A stretch of DNA of 64,000 nt from Rhizophagus irregularis (lineage: Eukaryota > Glomeromycota > Glomeromycetes > Glomerales > Glomeraceae): positions 4,030,001 to 4,094,000 of the forward strand of contig NC_089431.1 of assembly GCF_026210795.1 (NCBI RefSeq), written 5' to 3'. The notes beneath the pieces were generated by a model that did not search any database, was not told the DNA's origin, and saw only the letters and a list, made by a program, of their open reading frames with translations. Position 1 is the first letter of the stretch. Each line of letters begins with the position of its first letter. The position numbers and the translations under genes were made by a program. Below are positions 20,723-33,022 of this stretch, piece by piece.

Positions 20723-21236
20723 TTTGATTCTGATCAGTTATAAAAAAGTAAGATTTGGAATGCAAAAAAGTAATAATATAGTTTTTTCAAAATAAATGAG
20801 TTAATAATAATGACTCAAAAATGACAATTGTGACTTTAGATTAGATAAAGAAAAAAATTTTTAATCAAATCAATTATCTTACATTATTAGAATGTTTTAT
20901 TATTTCCTAAAACCAAGAAATACAATCTATAAAATTTCTTTATTATTATAAAACCTGTTTATGTGTTGTATTTATATTGGTTACTAACTAAATACCATCA
21001 CTAAGTTTTTTATGCGCAGTATATGCACAAAAAAATTACAAAATGTGCACGATTTTGTGTTTATGATAATCGAATTGTGCATCCTCAAAACGCGCTTTAA
21101 CGAAATAAAAAATTGTAAAATTTTGTTTACAATGTATTTTACATTTTTAAACATTATATTATACATTTATTGTACGATTTTAAGTATTATGTTATATTAC
21201 TACACATACATTTTTAGAGGATATTACCCTATAAAA

Positions 21237-21787
21237 AATAAGTGTCCGGAAATTGTCCAGAAATTGTCCGGAAATTGACCTGAAATATTTTTTCATAAAA
21301 TTTGGCACAAAAAGATGATCAACAGGTGACCATCATTATAATTGCTTTTAACTTAAAGTTTTATATCATAGATATATAGTATTTTTGCCTGCTCAGCAAA
21401 TTTAATTAGTATGACAAAGAAGGTTATGAATGTCAGTCTTGTGCTTTTTGCATTTTTCTACAAAATTAATTTATCCTTTTTTTGGAAGTAGCGTCCAGAA
21501 TTTGTCCAGAATTTTTTCATGTCCGGAATTTGTCCAGCTCAAATTATCTGAATTTTTACTATGTCCGGAATTTGTCCAGGTTTATCCGTCCGGAATTTGT
21601 CCAAAATTTTATACTGGACAAATTCTGGATATATTCTGGACAAAGTCCGGATATGTCAAAATTTTAGGTATCAAATTTGTAGCAGAAAATAGACATTTTC
21701 CGGACAATTTCTGGACATGCCAGATTTATTCTGGACAATTTCCGGACATTTTCGTAGACATTTTCTGGACATTTATTTTTTATAGGG
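21237..21787. mobile_element. 551-bp MITE with CCCTATAAAAAATAA ends and GTCCGGA subrepeats
   Basis: The inverted ends read CCCTATAAAAAATAAGTGTC and CCCTATAAAAAATAAATGTC. The insertion splits GGATATTACATTG of copy 2 and leaves a TTA duplication (21,234-21,236 and 21,788-21,790). The interior is an array of GTCCGGAATTTGTCCAG-like palindromic units. A near-identical inverted copy lies at 50,060-50,737. It sits about 750 bp upstream of B3. TTA fits PIF/Harbinger-type target preference, but no transposase is present to prove it. Confidence 0.85.
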
Positions 21788-21883
21788 TTACATTGTATTT
21801 TTACGTATAATAGCATACATATTACTAACTATTACAAGATATGAATATAATAGGATTGTTGTTGACAACAAAGTCTGTCATGG

Positions 21884-21915
21884 TTATAAATATGCCCTAG
21901 TTTCCGCTAATACAA
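21884..21915 (+). promoter_or_regulatory. Conserved gene B core promoter (copy 3)
   Basis: TATAAATATGCCCTAG then TTTCCGCTAAT, as before B2 and B4. It is intact here although the gene behind it is broken. Confidence 0.6.
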
Positions 21916-21991
21916 CTTCCCATAAATTAAAACTTCCCAACCAAAATCATTTCTTTATATTAAATATTTTTTTATTATCATTATTTTCATA

Positions 21992-22398
21992 ATGGCAAAT
22001 AATTTTACTAGAAAGGCTGATTTTACTAGAACCATCATAATAAACGTTCCTAAAGTTCAATTCAAAGACCTAGGTTTTTTTTCATACAAAAATAAAGACA
22101 CAAACGAATTTAAAATTAGAAGAAATATAATTGCACGTTTTAAAAAGTATGAGGAAAAGATGTATCCCGTTTATTTCTTGTAGATAATAATGGAAGGAAT
22201 TTAAGTAATTCAATAGTGTTAGACTCAGAAAATAACCAAATTAAAGGTAATAGTATTTATCCAGCTGAAACCGGTCCCGTTTCATATAAGATTAACTGGG
22301 CTCAAGACTATAGAGTTCTTTTCATAATTAATAGACACAATTCACTATTCATGAGAGTGAGAGCAATGAATCCGAAACGGCAAGCTGTTTCAAGGTAA
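21992..22398 (+). pseudogene. Broken copy of small gene B (B3)
   Basis: The first 63 codons follow B2. The frame then shifts near 22,155, where the run GAGGAAAAAG of B2 has lost one A. The second half continues in another frame to RAMNPKRQAVS and a TAA within GTAAG. Substitutions are few, so inactivation appears recent. Confidence 0.8.
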
Positions 22399-23305
22399 GA
22401 CTTATTAAAGTTTCACTCGTACGATTGGTTATTTACCAATTCAAAAATACATTTTACAATCAAAAATTATTTATTTGTTGAAATATTTTTCTTTTTTGAG
22501 AAAAAAAAATTATTTTTTATGAACTAAAATATATTTATTTTCTAATATGATATTAGGAGTACTCTTTTGTAATTTCAGCTTATACATGTAGAAAAAAGGA
22601 AAAGAAGCAGTAGCTGTTGGATATTTAAATGAATCATCCGACCAAACTAACGTTATAAAGAATGGAAAATGAATATGATGTCGAACTTCCAAATTTATAA
22701 TAAGGTTTTTTATTATTCAATAAATATAAATATATCTATTTTTAAATGTTAAATGTATTTCCTTTTTTTGCTCTTTTTACTATTAAAGGATATTTAATTA
22801 TTAAGTTCTTTATCATTTTATCTAGTAATACTTTTTTTTTTAGAAAAAGAAATTATAATATTTGTATTTATGGTGTAGAATTGCAAATATAAATATTGTG
22901 CTGCAACATCTGATGTAGTAATTGAATATTATTTTTATTTTATTTATTAATTATTATTGAAGCTTTTATAGATTATGCGTATAACATATAATAAATAAAT
23001 AAAATTCAAATATATTGAAAGAAATCTAAAATGCCCGACCCAGACCTAAGCATTTATTCTGTAGACTGATATTTTTTATGAATATCGTACATGTGACTGT
23101 ATAATCTAAATCCGCCCGTCAGTATTTTTATTTTTTCAAAAAAATTTTTTATTTGAATTATTTGAATTGAATTATATACTGTATGTTCCAAACTATAAAA
23201 AATAGGACTGTAAGTAACGAAGGGTATGCGGATGTGCATACTAACTTATTATTATATATATATATAAATTTCGGGCTTCCAGCTTCTGGTATGGAATTCT
23301 GAATG

Positions 23306-23380
23306 GTAAGCTAGTTTTATTTGGATAGGTTTGAATAAACTTTAAGAGACGTACTAACATTTCTTTTTATTGTTTTGTAG
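23306..23380 (+). other. Intron-like segment in unit copy 3
   Basis: GTAAGCTAG donor, TACTAAC and TTTTGTAG acceptor in the same order and length (75 bp) as in copies 2 and 4. Confidence 0.6.
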
Positions 23381-23834
23381 TTTTCTGGTATAACATTTTA
23401 GAAGATAAGTTTTTTTTTTTTGGAAAGGGAGCTCACCATTAGCTTTAGGAAACAAACTAATGTTCCTTTTTTAATTTTTATGATTCTGCTAATTGGTATA
23501 TCAATTTTTTTAGGGAAAGGTTTCGCTTGAACGTATTTTTAGGTTCTGGGTTTGGATTTAGATTCCGGGCTTTGAACTATCCAGCGTATCCTGAAAAATG
23601 TCTCTAAGGGCGTGTCGAATAAGATTTTTGTTTTTAAGTTCCTTAGGATACTTATGAAAATTGAAAAACGGAGGGATTTGACATACTATGCACTCACGTG
23701 GTCTTTTCACTGGCATTATGCCATTAAATGCGGCGTTTTAGCATTAAGAGTGACAAAGTATTTGACGAATAATTTATATTAAAATAATTTTATTTATATT
23801 AATAATGAAAGACCAAATTAAATTTCATAGTAAA

Positions 23835-24050
23835 CATCAGGAAATTTTTTTATATGTAAAAAATATGCAATATTTTGTGTATATTTAATATATATAATGT
23901 ATTTTCCATACAATATATTGTAAAAAAATGGGTTAATTTTTATATAAATTTGTACAAAGAATTATACATATAATATTGTTAATTATATTGCATAAATTTT
24001 AGAAATTTAACTATTTGTGCAATATTGAATACCCTGAAAAATTTGTGATG
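23835..24050. mobile_element. MITE-like insertion, copy 3 version
   Basis: Same insertion point and ends as 19,936-20,183, with an internal deletion of about 30 bp after GCAATATTTTGTG. Confidence 0.55.
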
Positions 24051-24180
24051 AAGTTATGATAAAAAAAATATAGTATTTGTACCAATTGCACTTTTTTAGA
24101 ACTCAGTTGATGATATATTTTAAGATATATAGTATTAGTTTAATAAATAGAAATTTTAAATTTGAAAATTTTAACATATC

Positions 24181-24593
24181 TTACCTAAGCTGATCAAGTT
24201 CATCTGTTGCAATAAACTCAGTCCTTGGTTCCGCTTTAAGAATTAATTTATCCTTCCAAAACAGTCTATAACTACAATCCCATTCTAGGTCAAAAGAATC
24301 AACATCTCCAAAATTTACAGATTCAATGAATTCTGGTTCACCTTTGTTAACGAGTTGTTTAAGAATTATGTGTTTTGGAATTTCAAGATATTCATGATTA
24401 TTATTTATAAAGGATAGTAATGCAGAGGAACTACAATGTTGTCTGAGCTCTATGCCTCTATGTGAATATTTTTATTGAATTTAATATAAACTTTCTTATC
24501 ATCTAAGAAATCGCGGATATAAGAACTTTGAAATCGGTACTGATGAAACTGATGCTTTTTAATAATGCTATTACGAATTTTTGCAAAAAACAT
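24181..24593 (-). pseudogene. Broken copy of small gene A (A3)
   Basis: It matches copies 1 and 2 over its length, and its internal block is in the ancestral orientation. Two defects are visible: an 8-bp tandem duplication (CTCTATGC) around 24,449-24,461 shifts the frame, and about 4 bp missing near 24,113 removes the AG acceptor of exon 2. Both the frame and the splice site are therefore lost. Confidence 0.85.
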
Positions 24594-24959
24594 TTTGATT
24601 CTGATCAGTTATAAAAAAGTAAAATTTAGAATGCAAAAAAGTAATAATATAGTTTTTTAAATAAATGGGCTAATAATAATGACTCAAAATGACTTAAAAA
24701 AAATGACAATTTTAGAAAAATCAATTATGTAATTAATTGTGGCTTTAAATTAGATAAAGAAAAAATTTTTTAAATCAAATCATTATCTTACATAATTAGA
24801 ATATTTTAGTTTTATTATTTCCTAAACCAAGAAATAAACAAACCATAAAATTTCTATATTATTATCAAACCTATCATTGGTTTGTTGTAAGTATTTTTAT
24901 GGATGTTTATGTGTTGTATTTATATGAGTTAACTAAACTATACAATATCTATATTATCG

Positions 24960-25494
24960 GGTATCCGGGCTATTCGCCGAAGTCCATTTCACCGAAACCC
25001 ATTTCGCCGAAGCCATTTCGCCGAAGGGATATTTCACCGAAGGGATATTTCGGCAAAAGGGCGTTTCCCCGAAATATTTATACTAAATACATAAAGAAGT
25101 GTTCCTAGAAAAATTTGAATTAGCTGATTTTTATTAAATTTATCTCGTTCGGCTTGTTTATAATATATTGCAGTAATAACCTTTTTTTTACTTACTTTTT
25201 CGTGAATAAATATTTTCAGGAAAATAAAAGTTATTTAATTCTTATCAATTAATATCAATTACTTGAATGTTAGTTAAAAATATCCTGGAAAAAAAAATTT
25301 CGTTGCGCGATGAATATTTTTGTTTAATGTTAATCGCTACCATTTCGGCGAAATGGATCGGAATTCGTCGAAATGGACGATTCGGTGAAATGGATTCGAT
25401 AAAATGCACTTTCGGCAAAACGTCCTTTCGGCGAAACGTCCCTTCGGTGAAATATCCCTTCGGTGAAATAGCTTCGCCGAAATGTATTGTAACC
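24960..25494. mobile_element. 535-bp MITE built of TTTCGGCGAAAT repeats, 9-bp duplication
   Basis: ATATTATCG flanks both sides (24,951-24,959 and 25,495-25,503), while the paralogous locus near 40,340 has it once. Both ends begin GGT. Each end region carries clusters of TTCGCCGAA, CATTTCGGCGAAATG and similar palindromic words with opposite orientations, so the arms can pair. The middle is AT-rich. A 9-bp duplication is typical of Mutator-like elements; assignment is tentative because the terminal repeats are short. Confidence 0.8.
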
Positions 25495-26204
25495 ATATTA
25501 TCGTACAGCTAATGCGATTTATTAATAAATAGTAAATATTTTCTTTTATATTTTTTACATATTAAACTATTAAACTTTATCATTTATTGTTTATAATTTA
25601 CAAAATATAAAGCTATAAATATGTATTATATTAGCAATAATCCTTTAAATTATTTAAAATTTTTTTCTTTTTTACGTAACAATATACAAATTTTAGATAT
25701 ACAAATGTCCGAATGGATATATATTGTTCATTAAATGTCATTATGATACTTATGATACTCAACGTCCCGTCGATGATTACAGATGATGATGTTAGCTTGT
25801 TACTGTTATACGATTAAATGCAACAGTTCTTTATATTAATCGATTGTATAAATAAATGAATCAATAGATGTGTATGGCGGTTTGTTGCGTTGACTCAGGG
25901 CTATTAACAATGTCTCTTGGGTAATTATAGTATAAAGGTTAATTATATACAAGTGAGTACAATCTCTCCAGCAGATAGAGCTCCTGATGAAAAGTTGTGA
26001 GTATAAGCACAAGTGGGTTTATACATGAACTAATTGAACTATACAAGATTCACAATTTAGACATTGTTCAATAAATCTAAGAGAATTTTAAATGTTAATA
26101 TTAATTCTTAATTTAAATCAACATAAAGAATAATTATATGTTTATTGAAAGAACCCGATTACATAAATGATAATTATTTATAAAAGAGAATAATGATTAA
26201 GAGG

Positions 26205-27296
26205 ATTAAAAAAAAGAAAATTTCTTAGTAATTTTGAAATACTTCTAATTCTTCTACAGAAAATTTACTATTACTATTTCTGATCGGTCTATCATAGGAA
26301 GCTTTTGTACAAACACTATTATTAAATAGTTTACTTCCGCGTAAAATAAGATCCCCTTCTTCAAATGATAGGCCACAACTACTATGATGAGATATGGTAA
26401 AATTTGTATTCCTTACACGACTCAAAATATGATTCTCGACACTTTTATTATCGAAAGAGAATATGAAACTATCGTAAGTAGCGACATAGATACCACCAGT
26501 TTTCCATTCAATTGGATTACTATATCCTTCAAGAATTTCGTTACTATTCCTTACTTTAATAATAGTTACGGTGCGAGCTTGATTATTGCAGGCTTTACGA
26601 AATTTATTGCTATTAAATGCGTTAAGAGATCCATGAAAAATTAATTTAAATTCATATGAAGCATTTTAAAGATCTAGTAATCCATTAATCCATCTCAAGA
26701 TTGTTCTAATGTAATAATGTTTGAAACAATATTTGTAATATTAGCTAACCTACTGTAAATATCTGTGGCTCAATATTTGGAATATTACTTGTACTTGTCG
26801 ACTGAAAATCTTTTCAAATGCCTGAGCTTCGGGTTCAATCTCTTTAGTCTTCTCCGGTTCTGATTGATCAATTTGTTTATGATCGTGATCCAAAAAAAGT
26901 TTTACTAAATGTCTCAGATAGAATTTCTCTATAAGGAACTACATTGTCTAAAAATTCTTTTAAACTAAAATTATCGAACTTAATTAAAGAAATACATTGT
27001 TGTAAAGTATTTTTAATGTACTAAAATCATTCTCAGTAAAGCTTTCAGGATCAGAAGGAAGTCCTGGATTTTGATCGAGCCCCCATTTAAGAACATGATT
27101 CCAAATTTGAACTTCATTCATTTTAAGATTATGATTATTTTGAATAAGAGAAACCAAAATATTTTCCGGAATCGAAGAAAAATTATTTGAATTGAATACT
27201 ATCTTATCTGGTTTATTTGTTATAAGATCGTTACAATAATTTTGAAGTACTGATAAAGAATTATTATTTTCTAAACTTGTTTGAAATCTATCTATA
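26205..27296 (-). pseudogene. Broken BTB-BACK-TLDc gene lacking the BTB exon
   Basis: The TLDc part (about 26,215-26,690) and BACK part (about 26,900-27,290) are clear, but several indels break the frame, and homology to the paralogues at 35.7 and 40.9 kb stops near 27,296, so the BTB exon is absent. Its TLDc is a mosaic. The end (LFNNSVCTKASYDRPIRNSN) equals the 35.7-kb gene, while the stretch NSNKFRKA, NQARTV and EWKTGG equals the 40.9-kb gene. Confidence 0.85.
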
Positions 27297-27580
27297 ATAA
27301 CTAAAAAAATTTGTCTGACGTTTGGATTAGTCTCCGTATAAATAATTTGAATTGTGTAACTTGAAATCCCATGCCATATAGTTAAAACCCGTGACATGAC
27401 ATGCCTCCGCCTGGATCTATTTATGGTCAAAAAACTATTCGATCCGTTCGCATTCCAATCAACTACATGTAATCCAATTTCAGTTAATAAAATTTTACCT
27501 TAATCGGAATTTTTTTTAAAATTTTTTTTATTTTTTTTCGATCTTTTTTTTTTAATGAAACGTACAAAACTAAATCATTT

Positions 27581-28429
27581 CAGTGGGTCTGAACCGAGTC
27601 ACAAAAAGAAAGTAATGAAACATTACCTTAAAAAAGATTGAAAAAATTTTTTACCCAATTAAGGTTAATCGATTAATTAATCGATTAATTAAATCGGTTA
27701 AAAATGCAGAAACAGATACTGTATTTATTTTTTTATTAGTTATATAGATTTATGTAAAAAATATAAAAAAATTTAAATTGATTTATTTAAACAAAACTTT
27801 ATTAAAAGTGGCTATTTAACATGGATGATAACTAACTAAATGATGATTTTTATGAATATCAATCGTGACTATAGGAATGTTGAAAGTATTGAAGAATTTT
27901 TATCTGTGTCGCCAAAGCTTGCATCTCCTACAATTTCTAAAAGGTCGTCATTTTTTGAATCAACAACTAGTAGTCACTAGTCAGCAGCAGCAAACAAAAA
28001 ATCAAAAGGTATTGCTTAAACATCGCCTTGGCGATCATCGCCTTTACCACTCCTTTACCAGAATTAGGATGGCATTTTGGGCGGAGTTACATTCATATTC
28101 TTAATTATTCTGCCCAAGTTCCATCCTAATGCTGGTAAAGGCAGGAGATGTATAGTATTTTTTTATTAAATATTTTACAAAATTTCTCTGTTTTTATTTT
28201 TATTTTTAACGATATTTATAAATATTTTTTGTAATTATTTCGGACATTAATTATGTTATGTGATAGTACGCAAAATGTTAATGGCAGGTTAAAATTGTAA
28301 AATTTATTATATATTAATCGGCTAATTAACCAATTAATTAACCGATTAATTAATCGATTATTATTCGATTATGGTAGCTGGTTAATCGATTATTAATCGG
28401 TTAAGGTTTTTTCGGTCTTCCAACCTCTA
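27581..28429. mobile_element. hAT-like remnant with TTAATCGATTAA repeats
   Basis: The left end CAGTGGGTCTGAACCGA resembles the inverted right end TAGAGGTTGGAAGACCGA. Subterminal clusters of ATCGATTAATTAATCGATTA lie on both sides. An internal frame near 27,880-28,015 reads NVESIEEFLSVSP, then ASPTISKRSSFFES and SAAANKKSKG, resembling the Ser-rich, Lys-rich lead-in to a BED-finger hAT transposase; the rest of the transposase is gone. No target duplication could be confirmed. Confidence 0.5.
28040..28150. mobile_element. Hairpin-forming MITE nested in the hAT-like remnant
   Basis: CCTTTACCAGAATTAGGATG, followed by CATTTTGGGCGGA, pairs with TCTGCCCAAGTTCCATCCTA, followed by ATGCTGGTAAAGG, across a loop of about 22 bp. 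It interrupts the reading frame of the remnant. Confidence 0.55.
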
Positions 28430-29289
28430 TTCCGAACTACTTAATTGCCGATCCGTCTAAAATCGGCACTATTTTTCGGGGGGTATCAGGTAATTAATGG
28501 TTAAATTTAAGCAAAAATCGCACAATTGTGAGAAAACTACATAATACTAGAGAAAGGAATAGCTCATTATATATAATAAAAATCAAATGATATATGTAAA
28601 AAAACCCAAGGAAAAATAATATGCTAAAATAATTATACCTTTATTATTGAAAAAACAACTTTACATTTTACGCGCGTCAGATTCCACTTTTACATGAATT
28701 TTGATAACTTTTTATTATATTATTATATTTAAATATCAACAAATGGCTTATAGTAATTATCAACCAACTCCAAATTACTTCCAAATTACTAAAAAAAAAA
28801 AGATACTTATTAATTATTTAATTGTCAATTCGTTTAAGATTGACTTTTTTAGCATTATATGTTCGGGCGAAATTTAACGAAATTGCATATCTGGCAATAC
28901 TGTAATTGAATATTAAATAATAATATTTTTACAAAATCATCAGTGTTACAAAAAAAGGAGTTATATAATCAACAAAAAGAAAACGCAGGGGCCAATATGT
29001 GACGTGGGAAGGAAAATTGAGTGGGTTAACACAAAATCGTCTAATGCAGTACAATAAAATGTCTTTCACTAACGCTACGGACAATTAATGATCTAACTAT
29101 ATTAATCATAATCATTTTGATTTGATGAAATATTGTAATTGAAAAATGAGCAGAAATTGAATCATTTTCATAACTATGATATATTCGATAAGAACTTAAA
29201 TATTATCCAATAGTTAACAGATATTTTTTGAAAGAATACTTATTTATTAAATTACTAATAGGTTTAATTATTGATTATTAATAGCTCAA
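28430..29289. other. AT-rich stretch, nothing recognised
   Basis: No ORF, tandem repeat or terminal inverted repeat is obvious. Confidence 0.5.
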
Positions 29290-30990
29290 ATAGATTATTA
29301 GAGTGGCTTAGTTAAACGTACTACTATTTCAGTAATTAATTATCATTATTGTTAAAAAATTAAAATGGCTTCGTGATGGCTGATCTTGATTTGGGTTTTA
29401 AATGAAAATTTTATTTTAATTCATATATGATAATAAATTATTAATTTAATTTGGTAATTATGATAAATAAAAACATCTAATGCATCATCTTATGAAGAAG
29501 AACAATTTAAAAAAATTTTATTTTTCTATTGTCAAAATTTTTTTTTTTCATTGTCAAAAAAATCATTTCATTGACAAAAAAAGTTTTCGTAAGAAATTTT
29601 TCTCAAATTGATTTATTAAAATATAAATCTTAATATTTAGCAATGTTTACAGTAGTAACAATATGTATATACATATATGTTTATTCATCTCAAATGCAAA
29701 ATACTGTACAATAATTCCAACGCACCATGATAATCATTTTCATATTTGCAAATTTGAACCAAGTTAAATAATAACAACTTGAAAAAACAGATAAAACTTT
29801 GATTAAATTCTTTCAATCATAAAGAATATAAAATGGTCCATGATTTAATCATATCTGGAAATGTGTACCTAGATAGGTAGAGTAACGTACAGTAAAAACA
29901 TAACATTACTAATTTACGTTACTCCTTTATAATGTAAAGCATAAAACGCAAGGTAAATAACATACATTAGTTCTCTTGATATAAGTCACAGAACTGAACG
30001 TGAGTTGGAATAAGCGAAAATAATCATATTTATATGCCTAAAAAAATTTATAATTTTTTGATTTATTGATATACTATAAAATATGTATTTAACAGATATA
30101 TTTATTCATTTTAATTTACGTTATAATTTATTGGAAAGTTAATATGCAGCCAGTCAATCATTTTCTTTTTTTTTTAAAATTCAGATCGAGAAACTTTAAA
30201 TTTTTTGGTACGTCGCATAATCAACTAAGTGATCGGACTAATAAATCCTATCAAAAATAACCAAAAAATTTCTTTCGATTGGTTTACAATAATATTGTAT
30301 TACATAATATTATTTGTTGTACAAAATATTTAACGAAACAAATTGCACTAACGACTAAAAATTTTAAAGTCGTAATGTAAAATAACAAACTAGTTTTCAT
30401 AAAATTTTTTCACAAAATAAAAAAAAAATTACGTATTGGACATAAAATAAAAAATGTTAAACCTTAATTTATTGCATATAGATTATTAAATATGCGATTA
30501 TTAATTTCCTGTACTTTTATAATTTTAATAAAATATTCGAATATGCAAGTAATCTTTAATACATAAAAGTTTTTTTTTTTTTGTCATTTTACCATTCGAT
30601 AAAATTTATTTTCATTTATAACTAACAACTATTATGTATAATAACAAACTGATTATAAAATACAAATTTAAGGATCATTGTACTGTACAAAGAAAATTAA
30701 CTTGAATAATATTTTGTTTAAAGATTTATTTTTTTTTAAAAAAAAAAAGAATTTATTTTTTGAAATGTTTTTCGTTAATTTTGTTGCTCAAAGCCACACA
30801 CATTATTGGGAATTCAAAAATTCTAAAATTCGAAAATTGGGTTCAAAAAAAAAACAAATCATGTTGTATTTTAAAACTCCCATATTTAGATATTTTAAAA
30901 AATTTTTTTTTTCTCTTTATAGAATAAAAAAATTCGTACTAATTTTATTTGGCATGCTAAACTTTAACACGTGCTCACGGCTGCAGTACA
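29290..30990 (-). repeat. Left arm of a large inverted repeat
   Basis: Reverse-complement matches to the right arm run from the outer AGTGGCTTAG / CTAAGCCACT, through CATCTAATGCATCATCTTATG, the GTACCTAGAT stretch and the CATTTTCATATTTG stretch, to the inner GTGCTCACGGCTGCAGTA. Matching is interrupted by indels. No intact gene is present; the frame at 30,678-31,118 is low-complexity. Confidence 0.75.
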
Positions 30991-31409
30991 AATTTTCTGG
31001 TTATAGGCTTTTTTTAAAAAAACTTATCCATTTTCGAATTAGCGTGATCGGGCGATTTAACCAATCAAACCGATTTATTAATTACTGCTTTTTTATACTA
31101 CGAAAAAAAACACCATAACAGATAATTATTTTTTTTTTTTTAAAAAAAAAGCAAGAACCATAGACCTATTTTATTTTATCCAAAAATGCTTCTAGAACAT
31201 TTTATCCTAAAGCATAAGGTAAAAAATATTTTTTTTGTTCCATTTTATTTCTAACTTTTTTTTGGGATGCCTATCAATGTCGCAAATTCTTTTAATATAA
31301 GTTTTATTTATTTTTTTTTTTAAAAAAAAAATAATAATTTTAGACAAATATTTTATCCTACAACCAAAACATTTGTTGAATCGTACAATGATTCTATGCT
31401 TTGTGTATA

Positions 31410-32950
31410 TCACTGCGGCTGCGAGCACGTGTTGAGAAAAACAGTACTGCGATTAGAAAATTATGAAATAAAAAAAAAGGTAGTACGAATTTTTTGGAGA
31501 AAAAAAAACTTAAAAATATTTATTATGTACCAAAATAACAAATCATGTTACACTTTAAAACTTTCATATTGGGATATTTCACCCCAATTTTCGAATTTTA
31601 GAATCTTTGAATTCCCAATAAATAATATGTGTGGCTTTGAGATGCAGCAAAAAATAAATAAATAGTAAATAAATAATTTTTTTTAAAAAAAAAATATTAT
31701 TCAAGTTACTTTTAATTTTCTTTATTTATTCTATTTATTATATATTAACTGTTAAATGATTATATTTACGTAAAAGTCATTAAGTTACAAATAAAAATAA
31801 ATTTAATCAAATGGAGAAAAAAAACTTTTATGTATGATTATGCAGTTTCATTTTTTGTATATTCGAATTTTAAATTTTTGACTTTAAATTCTTTAAATTA
31901 GAAATTAATAATTGCATAATAACAAACTATGTGCAATTTAAAATTTTTTATTTTATGTCCAAATACGTAATTTTTTTCGATCACTTGATTTATGCGACGT
32001 ACCAAAAAATTTAAAGTTTCTAGAAAATGATTGACTGGCTGCATATTAACTTTCCAATAAATTATAACGTAAATTAAAATGAATAAATATAACTGCTAAA
32101 TACATATTTCATGATAGTATATCAATAAATCAAAAAACTATTAAATTTTTTTTAAGCAAATAAAAATTTATACGCACGTTATTTTATCATCTAGGTACAA
32201 TTGCCAGATATGATTAAATTATGGACTATTTTTGTATACTTTATGATTAAAGAATTTAATCAAAGTTCTATCTGTTTTCAAGTCATGAAACACTCCCTAA
32301 ACTTTGTTCATTATTAAATTTACAAATATGAAAATGATTATCATGACGTGTCGGAATTATTATTTTACATTTGAGATGAATAATAAGCGTATATTGTATT
32401 CTGCTGTAAGTATTGCTGAAAACTACCACAAAAGTATTGGACTTAACCCGCCTAGTGACATCATCTTGACTCCCCTTATTGTAAAATATATTGTCATGTT
32501 AGTACCACATAGTGAATCAAGAACGACATTTAAACATCATTTTAGAAATCAGCTCGAAGAAAAAAATTTTATTGCTTATTATTTTTTTTGTTATCATATA
32601 CAAAACAATAAATTTCCTTGATTCAACTCATTATTAAACCTACAGTCCTACAGATTATTTCTCGTCATAAGATGATGCATTAGATGTTTTTTTTTTATCT
32701 AACGAATACATTCTTTATTGATTAGATGCTTTTATTTATCATAATCACCGAATTAAATTGAATGGATATGCGGTAAAAACTATTATTATATAGACTAAAA
32801 TAAAATTTTCATTCAAAGTCAGAATCAAGATCAGCAATCATGAAGCCATTTACACTCTTCTGATTTTTTAACAATAATGATAATAATTATATATATATAT
32901 TTTTTAATTTCGAAATTGGAAATTCAATCACTAAGCCACTTACATGTGAG
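31410..32950 (+). repeat. Right arm of a large inverted repeat
   Basis: It mirrors 29,290-30,990 across a spacer of about 420 bp. Its middle part (31,745-32,590) also matches 690-1740. A 105-aa frame (32,304-32,621, containing SIAENYHKSIGLNPPSDI and HHFRNQLEEK) is the least damaged version of the coding-like part of this repeat. I do not recognise it. Confidence 0.75.
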
Positions 32951-33022
32951 AAATCCATTGTTAATTTTACAAACGAGTAAGTATCTGTTAATAAATAAAG
33001 TTTTATTATTGAATTAAATACT

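Larger units (their letters stand above)
22399..24180. other. Unit copy 3 spacer
   Basis: This is homologous to the copy 2 spacer but without the 328-bp and 146-bp MITEs and the LINE fragment. It contains an intron-like segment (23,306-23,380) and the shared MITE (23,835-24,050). No gene is recognised. Confidence 0.6.

Noticed and set aside
21430-21810. 126-aa open frame repeated at 50,025-50,417
   Set aside because: It lies wholly within the GTCCGGA-array MITE, its sequence is the translation of the short repeats, and it runs across the element ends. Identity between copies reflects recent movement, not a protein.
30678-31118. 146-aa plus-strand frame
   Set aside because: It is Lys/Phe-rich translation of AAAA/TTTT tracts inside the inverted repeat, with no conserved counterpart in the other arm.
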